Source: Chanos chanos
Taxonomy: Eukaryota > Chordata > Actinopteri > Gonorynchiformes > Chanidae
Length of the DNA: 64,000 bases
Direction of reading: 5' to 3'
NCBI RefSeq assembly: GCF_902362185.1
Contig: NC_044497.1
Location: forward strand, 42,097,501 to 42,161,500
A program made the position numbers and the translations under genes. Positions 57,062-64,000 of the stretch are shown here, one piece after another (position 1 is the first letter of the stretch; each line of letters begins with the position of its first letter). The notes under the pieces were generated by a model. The model ran no database searches. It was not told the origin of the DNA and was given only the letters and a program-made list of their open reading frames with translations.

Positions 57062-57685
57062 ATGCTGAGCCTTCATGGATACCAGCCTGTCTTCAGTCCA
57101 CTCATGGACCTCCACTGGCCTGTGCGCAGCCTCTGGCCAGAGGTCACACCACTTTACAGCCACAGAGAGCTACTGCTGAGAAACATGCAGGAGATGAAAA
57201 CTTGTCTGGAGCAGCTGGAGAAAATGCAGCACAAGGTCTTTGAAGAGCTCGACCACATGCCAGCTTCTGGGGACGTCCAACCAGTCTCCTACACTCTGGA
57301 CAAGGAGGGAGACGGGTTTGCCCTGACGCTGGACGCCAGAGACTTTTCCCCAGAAGAGCTGTCTGTCAAACAGGTGGGCAGGAAACTGCAGGTCAGCGGC
57401 AAGACGGAGAAGAAGCAGGACGATGGACACGGCTCCTATTCCTACAGAGTGCAGGAGTTCAGGCGGGAGTTTGATCTGCCCGAAGGGGTGAGCCCCGAAG
57501 CGGTCACTTGTTTCATGGCTGATGGGAAGCTCCACATCCAGGCACCCAAGAATCAGATAGCCGACAAGCCGGAGAGGGTAGTCCCCATCGACTGCGGCAA
57601 AACCGTTGGGGCTGCCGTGCACTCCTCCATGACAGAGGACAGCGCCGCTGAAACGCAGAAGAACCCGGAGGAAAAACAAATCTAA
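57062..57685 (+). CDS. hsp30: Hsp30-type small heat shock protein, copy 16
   Basis: The protein is identical to copy 1. The unit carries the same 3-bp-shorter A/GAA tract as unit 13, one extra T in the 3' UTR, and ten instead of eight G in the spacer. These cancel to 1,961 bp. A private C to T change lies near 58684. Confidence 0.95.
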   Translation: MLSLHGYQPVFSPLMDLHWPVRSLWPEVTPLYSHRELLLRNMQEMKTCLEQLEKMQHKVFEELDHMPASGDVQPVSYTLDKEGDGFALTLDARDFSPEELSVKQVGRKLQVSGKTEKKQDDGHGSYSYRVQEFRREFDLPEGVSPEAVTCFMADGKLHIQAPKNQIADKPERVVPIDCGKTVGAAVHSSMTEDSAAETQKNPEEKQI

Positions 57686-59022
57686 AGACACTAAGGAACT
57701 ATGCGGATAGAATTTCAAAAAGAATAAAAAAGACTGAATATTTGGTCTCTGGTTAGACCTTTTGTAAAATACCGTTCAAATGCCGGCACTTGTCGCTCAA
57801 GTGACATTTTTTTGTACGTTTTTTACAATGTGAAAAAATAAAACCATCTTGTCTCTTACATTTTCATGTCTTGGTTTCTTTCTTTGGGTCTCTGCTTGCC
57901 TGCGCATAGGGGTACTTAGCTCTTTCACAATGACATGAAGGTTTTCTTAACACAGACAAACTTCTGACACTACAAACAAGCTCCAAAGCATAGGTCAGTC
58001 ACATCCACTGGCCCGCAATCTGTGACACCATACTTGCAGTAGCAATAATTGTATTCTTTTCACACAGGAAAGCCCATCAGGTACGCTAATATTTTCTCTA
58101 CACAATAGCTTGCTGCGGTACACACTGTTGTGGCTGCTTTCTCATTTCTCCACAAAACCTGCTGAAACGAAGGCCCGAAGAGACGCTGGGGGGGGGGAGA
58201 GTTTTGAGGTGTGCTACGGCTCCCTCGGAAATTTAAAAAAAAAAAGAAAAAGACAGAAAAGCATTCATTTATTTAAAGTAGCAATCCACCCACATGTATC
58301 GTGCAGGTATGTTATACCGATGGACTGAAAGATTTATCAGCTGGGCTGGGGAACGCTAAAGGTACAGATGACTGAGAACTCCTGATTTAACGTGCGTTCA
58401 AAGTCAATGCACCTGAGCTTTAAAAAAATGAAAGAAAGGAAAAATTCAAAAAACACTTTCCGTTAAACAGTCTCTCAAAACCAGAGACCAGTTACACAAC
58501 CAGCCAGTGCACAGTTCCTACGTTTAAAAAAATAAGGAATAACAATAGTAATAATAATAATGATAATTTTCTAAAAAAGAAAAAAAAAGTACAATCTCAG
58601 CGCTCGATGCAGAAAATGAGTCCTTCAAAGGGCCTCAAGGAAGCATTTTTGCATCATCTTTTTGTCCAAATTCAGTCTGGTGGTTTTTGATGAGTTTAAG
58701 GGAAGAGAGAAAGAAAACAAGCAAAAGCACAGCCCCTCAAACACATTTTGTATTTTCTCAGCCAAGGAGTTTCAAGAGTATCACCACTAGACTACAGTTC
58801 CATGTTTAGGACGTGACTCAAGTGACGTCATCAGCTGCCCCTATGTCGCCACACAGTGGAAGAACGTGGCATTGACAGGAACATTCCTGAACTCACTCGA
58901 ACACCTAGAGGCTGACTATAAAAGCTGAGCGGCTCACACTCCTCAAGTCAGAACGAACAGACGCAACACTCAAACAGAGAGCAAGCAAAGAGCTAAAGAA
59001 ACCAACACAACCATCCCCGAAA

Positions 59023-59646
59023 ATGCTGAGCCTTCATGGATACCAGCCTGTCTTCAGTCCACTCATGGACCTCCACTGGCCTGTGCGCAGCCTCTGGCCA
59101 GAGGTCACACCACTTTACAGCCACAGAGAGCTACTGCTGAGAAACATGCAGGAGATGAAAACTTGTCTGGAGCAGCTGGAGAAAATGCAGCACAAGGTCT
59201 TTGAAGAGCTCGACCACATGCCAGCTTCTGGGGACGTCCAACCAGTCTCCTACACTCTGGACAAGGAGGGAGACGGGTTTGCCCTGACGCTGGACGCCAG
59301 AGACTTTTCCCCAGAAGAGCTGTCTGTCAAACAGGTGGGCAGGAAACTGCAGGTCAGCGGCAAGACGGAGAAGAAGCAGGACGATGGACACGGCTCCTAT
59401 TCCTACAGAGTGCAGGAGTTCAGGCGGGAGTTTGATCTGCCCGAAGGGGTGAGCCCCGAAGCGGTCACTTGTTTCATGGCTGATGGGAAGCTCCACATCC
59501 AGGCACCCAAGAATCAGATAGCCGACAAGCCGGAGAGGGTAGTCCCCATGGACTGCGGCAAAACCGTTGGGGCTGCCGTGCACTCCTCCATGACAGAGGA
59601 CAGCGCCGCTGAAACGCAGAAGAACCCGGAGGAAAAACAAATCTAA
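59023..59646 (+). CDS. hsp30: Hsp30-type small heat shock protein, copy 17 (I176M)
   Basis: ATC to ATG changes Ile176 to Met, so the C-terminal V-P-I anchor becomes V-P-M. The rest of the protein is unchanged. The 3' UTR has a private A to C near 59655. The spacer has TGACTCC in place of TGACACC and AAGAGAAG in place of AAGGGAAG, both shared with unit 18. Confidence 0.95.
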   Translation: MLSLHGYQPVFSPLMDLHWPVRSLWPEVTPLYSHRELLLRNMQEMKTCLEQLEKMQHKVFEELDHMPASGDVQPVSYTLDKEGDGFALTLDARDFSPEELSVKQVGRKLQVSGKTEKKQDDGHGSYSYRVQEFRREFDLPEGVSPEAVTCFMADGKLHIQAPKNQIADKPERVVPMDCGKTVGAAVHSSMTEDSAAETQKNPEEKQI

Positions 59647-60984
59647 AGACACTACGGAACTATGCGGATAGAATTTCAAAAAGAATAAAAAAGACTGAAT
59701 ATTTGGTCTCTGGTTAGACCTTTTGTAAAATACCGTTCAAATGCCGGCACTTGTCGCTCAAGTGACATTTTTTGTACATTTTTTACAATGTGAAAAAATA
59801 AAACCATCTTGTCTCTTACATTTTCATGTCTTGGTTTCTTTCTTTGGGTCTCTGCTTGCCTACGCATAGGGGTACTTAGCTCTTTCACAATGACATGAAG
59901 GTTTTCTTAACACAGACAAACTTCTGACACTACAAACAAGCTCCAAAGCATAGGTCAGTCACATCCACTGGCCCGCAATCTGTGACTCCATACTTGCAGT
60001 AGCAATAATTGTATTCTTTTCACACAGGAAAGCCCATCAGGTACGCTAATATTTTCTCTACACAATAGCTTGCTGCGGTACACACTGTTGTGGCTGCTTT
60101 CTCATTTCTCCACAAAACCTGCTGAAACGAAGGCCCGAAGAGACGCTGGGGGGGGAGAGTTTTGAGGTGTGCTACGGCTCCCTCGGAAATTTAAAAAAAA
60201 GAAGAAGAAAAAGACAGAAAAGCATTCATTTATTTAAAGTAGCAATCCACCCACATGTATCGTGCAGGTATGTTATACCGATGGACTGAAAGATTTATCA
60301 GCTGGGCTGGGGAACGCTAAAGGTACAGATGACTGAGAACTCCTGATTTAACGTGCGTTCAAAGTCAATGCACCTGAGCTTTAAAAAAATGAAAGAAAGG
60401 AAAAATTCAAAAAACACTTTCCGTTAAACAGTCTCTCAAAACCAGAGACCAGTTACACAACCAGCCAGTGCACAGTTCCTACGTTTAAAAAAATAAGGAA
60501 TAACAATAGTAATAATAATAATGATAATTTTCTAAAAAAAGAAAAAAAAAGTACAATCTCAGCGCTCGATGCAGAAAATGAGTCCTTCAAAGGGCCTCAA
60601 GGAAGCATTTTTGCATCATCTTTTTGTCCTAATTCAGTCTGGTGGCTTTTGATGAGTTTAAGAGAAGAGAGAAAGAAAACAAGCAAAAGCACAGCCCCTC
60701 AAACACATTTTGTATTTTCTCAGCCAAGGAGTTTCAAGAGTATCACCACTAGACTACAGTTCCATGTTTAGGACGTGACTCAAGTGACGTCATCAGCTGC
60801 CCCTATGTCGCCACACAGTGGAAGAACGTGGCATTGACAGGAACATTCCTGAACTCACTCGAACACCTAGAGGCTGACTATAAAAGCTGAGCGGCTCACA
60901 CTCCTCAAGTCAGAACGAACAGACGCAACACTCAAACAGAGAGCAAGCAAAGAGCTAAAGAAACCAACACAACCATCCCCGAAA

Positions 60985-61617
60985 ATGCTGAGCCTTCATG
61001 GATACCAGCCTGTCTTCAGTCCACTCATGGACCTCCACTGGCCTGTGCGCAGCCTCTGGCCAGAGGTCACACCACTTTACAGCCACAGAGAGCTACTGCT
61101 GAGAAACATGCAGGAGATGAAAACTTGTCTGGAGCAGCTGGAGAAAATGCAGCACAAGGTCTTTGAAGAGCTCGACCACATGCCAGCTTCTGGGGACGTC
61201 CAACCAGTCTCCTACACTCTGGACAAGGAGGGAGACGGGTTTGCCCTGACGCTGGACGCCAGAGACTTTTCCCCAGAAGAGCTGTCTGTCAAACAGGTGG
61301 GCAGGAAACTGCAGGTCAGCGGCAAGACGGAGAAGAAGCAGGACGATGGACACGGCTCCTATTCCTACAGAGTGCAGGAGTTCAGGCGGGAGTTTGATCT
61401 GCCCGAAGGGGTGAGCCCCGAAGCGGTCACTTGTTTCATGGCTGATGGGAAGCTCCACATCCAGGCACCCAAGAATCAGATAGCCGACAAGCCGGAGAGG
61501 GTAGTCCCCATCGACTGCGGCAAAACCGTTGGGGCTGCCGTGCACTCCTCCATGACAGAGGACAGCGCCGCTGAAACGCAGAAGAACCCGGAGGAAAAAC
61601 AAATCAAAAGACACTAA
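60985..61617 (+). CDS. hsp30: Hsp30-type small heat shock protein, copy 18 (stop loss, +3 residues)
   Basis: The usual TAA is changed to AAA at 61606-61608. Translation continues for Lys-Arg-His to the next in-frame TAA, giving 210 aa. The domain core and V-P-I motif are intact, so function is probably unaffected. The 3' UTR combines TACGTTT (as in copies 14-16) with CAATGCG (as in copies 2-12 and 19), a recombinant-looking mix. Confidence 0.95.
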   Translation: MLSLHGYQPVFSPLMDLHWPVRSLWPEVTPLYSHRELLLRNMQEMKTCLEQLEKMQHKVFEELDHMPASGDVQPVSYTLDKEGDGFALTLDARDFSPEELSVKQVGRKLQVSGKTEKKQDDGHGSYSYRVQEFRREFDLPEGVSPEAVTCFMADGKLHIQAPKNQIADKPERVVPIDCGKTVGAAVHSSMTEDSAAETQKNPEEKQIKRH

Positions 61618-62945
61618 GGAACTATGCGGATAGAATTTCAAAAAGAATAAAAAAGACTGAATATTTGGTCTCTGGTTAGACCTTTTGTAAAATACCGTTC
61701 AAATGCCGGCACTTGTCGCTCAAGTGACATTTTTTGTACGTTTTTTACAATGCGAAAAAATAAAACCATCTTGTCTCTTACATTTTCATGTCTTGGTTTC
61801 TTTCTTTGGGTCTCTGCTTGCCTACGCATAGGGGTACTTAGCTCTTTCACAATGACATGAAGGTTTTCTTAACACAGACAAACTTCTGACACTACAAACA
61901 AGCTCCAAAGCATAGGTCAGTCACATCCACTGGCCCGCAATCTGTGACTCCATACTTGCAGTAGCAATAATTGTATTCTTTTCACACAGGAAAGCCCATC
62001 AGGTACGCTAATATTTTCTCTACACAATAGCTTGCTGCGGTACACACTGTTGTGGCTGCTTTCTCATTTCTCCACAAAACCTGCTGAAACGAAGGCCCGA
62101 AGAGACGCTGGGGGGGGAGAGTTTTGAGGTGTGCTACGGCTCCCTCGGAAATTTAAAAAAAAGAAGAAGAAAAAGACAGAAAAGCATTCATTTATTTAAA
62201 GTAGCAATCCACCCACATGTATCGTGCAGGTATGTTATACCGATGGACTGAAAGATTTATCAGCTGGGCTGGGGAACGCTAAAGGTACAGATGACTGAGA
62301 ACTCCTGATTTAACGTGCGTTCAAAGTCAATGCACCTGAGCTTTAAAAAAATGAAAGAAAGGAAAAATTCAAAAAACACTTTCCGTTAAACAGTCTCTCA
62401 AAACCAGAGACCAGTTACACAACCAGCCAGTGCACAGTTCCTACAATTAAAAAAATAAGGAATAACAATAGTAATAATAATAATGATAATTTTCTAAAAA
62501 AGAAAAAAAAAGTACAATCTCAGCGCTCGATGCAGAAAATGAGTCCTTCAAAGGGCCTCAAGGAAGCATTTTTGCATCATCTTTTTGTCCAAATTCAGTC
62601 TGGTGGCTTTTGATGAGTTTAAGAGAAGAGAGAAAGAAAACAAGCAAAAGCACAGCCCCTCAAACACATTTTGTATTTTCTCAGCCAAGGAGTTTCAAGA
62701 GTATCACCACTAGACTACAGTTCCATGTTTAGGACGTGACTCAAGTGACGTCATCAGCTGCCCCTATGTCGCCACACAGTGGAAGAACGTGGCATTGACA
62801 GGAACATTCCTGAACTCACTCGAACACCTAGAGGCTGACTATAAAAGCTGAGCGGCTCACACTCCTCAAGTCAGAACGAACAGACGCAACACTCAAACAG
62901 AGAGCAAGCAAAGAGCTAAAGAAACCAACACAACCATCCCCGAAA

Positions 62946-63569
62946 ATGCTGAGCCTTCATGGATACCAGCCTGTCTTCAGTCCACTCATGGACCTCCACT
63001 GGCCTGTGCGCAGCCTCTGGCCAGAGGTCACACCACTTTACAGCCACAGAGAGCTACTGCTGAGAAACATGCAGGAGATGAAAACTTGTCTGGAGCAGCT
63101 GGAGAAAATGCAGCACAAGGTCTTTGAAGAGCTCGACCACATGCCAGCTTCTGGGGACGTCCAACCAGTCTCCTACACTCTGGACAAGGAGGGAGACGGG
63201 TTTGCCCTGACGCTGGACGCCAGAGACTTTTCCCCAGAAGAGCTGTCTGTCAAACAGGTGGGCAGGAAACTGCAGGTCAGCGGCAAGACGGAGAAGAAGC
63301 AGGACGATGGACACGGCTCCTATTCCTACAGAGTGCAGGAGTTCAGGCGGGAGTTTGATCTGCCCGAAGGGGTGAGCCCCGAAGCGGTCACTTGTTTCAT
63401 GGCTGATGGGAAGCTCCACATCCAGGCACCCAAGAATCAGATAGCCGACAAGCCGGAGAGGGTAGTCCCCATCGACTGCGGCAAAACCGTTGGGGCTGCC
63501 GTGCACTCCTCCATGACAGAGGACAGCGCCGCTGAAACGCAGAAGAACCCGGAGGAAAAACAAATCTAA
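62946..63569 (+). CDS. hsp30: Hsp30-type small heat shock protein, copy 19
   Basis: The protein is identical to copy 1. The spacer just before this unit has CTACAATTA in place of CTACGTTTA near 62444. The unit's own spacer has A to G near 63959 and is cut by the window edge at 64000, so the array goes on. Confidence 0.95.
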   Translation: MLSLHGYQPVFSPLMDLHWPVRSLWPEVTPLYSHRELLLRNMQEMKTCLEQLEKMQHKVFEELDHMPASGDVQPVSYTLDKEGDGFALTLDARDFSPEELSVKQVGRKLQVSGKTEKKQDDGHGSYSYRVQEFRREFDLPEGVSPEAVTCFMADGKLHIQAPKNQIADKPERVVPIDCGKTVGAAVHSSMTEDSAAETQKNPEEKQI

Positions 63570-64000
63570 AGACACTAAGGAACTATGCGGATAGAATTTC
63601 AAAAAGAATAAAAAAGACTGAATATTTGGTCTCTGGTTAGACCTTTTGTAAAATACCGTTCAAATGCCGGCACTTGTCGCTCAAGTGACATTTTTTGTAC
63701 ATTTTTTACAATGCGAAAAAATAAAACCATCTTGTCTCTTACATTTTCATGTCTTGGTTTCTTTCTTTGGGTCTCTGCTTGCCTACGCATAGGGGTACTT
63801 AGCTCTTTCACAATGACATGAAGGTTTTCTTAACACAGACAAACTTCTGACACTACAAACAAGCTCCAAAGCATAGGTCAGTCACATCCACTGGCCCGCA
63901 ATCTGTGACACCATACTTGCAGTAGCAATAATTGTATTCTTTTCACACAGGAAAGCCCGTCAGGTACGCTAATATTTTCTCTACACAATAGCTTGCTGCG

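Larger units (their letters stand above)
27426..64000 (+). repeat. Tandem array of a 1,961-bp unit carrying an hsp30-type gene (19 units, right end open)
   Basis: Units begin with TTTAGGACGTGACTC at 27426, 29387, 31348, 33309, 35270, 37231, 39194, 41156, 43117, 45078, 47040, 49002, 50963, 52921, 54883, 56844, 58805, 60767 and 62728. All are in the same orientation. Unit lengths are 1,961 except 1,963 (unit 6), 1,962 (7, 10, 11, 14, 17) and 1,958 (13), all explained by single-base or 3-bp indels in homopolymers or A/AG tracts. Each unit has about 218 bp of promoter and leader, a 624-bp gene, and about 1.12 kb of 3' UTR and spacer. By eye, units differ at only a handful of positions. The array continues past the window. 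Confidence 0.98.

Noticed and set aside
27426-64000. CRISPR array or satellite DNA
   Set aside because: The repeat unit is 2 kb, contains a full gene with promoter and poly(A) signal, and has no short repeats with unique spacers. It is a gene array in a vertebrate genome.
27426-64000. Assembly artefact copying one unit many times
   Set aside because: Units carry different private substitutions and indels, and shared variants cluster in neighbours, which a mechanical copy would not produce. Exact copy number and single-base A-run indels could still be wrong.

Overview
The window is vertebrate genomic DNA, almost certainly from a ray-finned (teleost) fish. The reasons are intron-rich genes in the conserved order vldlr - kcnv2 - pum3 (human chromosome 9p24 has VLDLR - KCNV2 - PUM3), a fish-type carm1-like paralogue next to them, a decayed Tc1-like transposon of the kind common in fishes, and intronless hsp30-type small heat shock protein genes. 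The species cannot be named from the sequence alone.

Layout. 1-1225: last two coding exons and 3' UTR of vldlr (+). 2514-4778: kcnv2 (+), two coding exons, 527 aa. 4779-6722: facing 3' UTRs of kcnv2 and pum3. 6723-14490: pum3 (-), for which 17 coding exons join in phase to 633 aa; one intron holds a Tc1-like remnant. 14.5-16.98 kb: no recognised gene. 16976-25401: carm1-like arginine methyltransferase (-), 13 coding exons joining in phase to 483 aa, with a very short C-terminus. 25402-27425: non-coding, with a perfect 26-bp palindrome.

27426-64000, more than half the window, is one head-to-tail tandem array of a 1,961-bp unit. Nineteen units start in the window, and the array runs off the right edge in unit 19. 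Each unit carries a complete intronless hsp30-type gene (207 aa) behind its own compact promoter: AP-1 site, palindromic CRE, perfect heat shock element and TATA box. Fifteen of the 19 predicted proteins are identical. Copy 6 has a frameshifted, longer tail. Copy 15 has two substitutions. Copy 17 changes the C-terminal V-P-I motif. Copy 18 has lost its stop codon and gains three residues. Spacers are as similar as coding regions, and neighbouring units share variants, as expected of recent amplification with unequal crossing-over or gene conversion.

How the parts work together. The left half is a conserved block of unrelated housekeeping and neural genes. The right half is a dosage-amplified heat-stress module: many copies of one chaperone gene, each apparently able to respond to HSF on its own. 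This array is the striking feature of the window.
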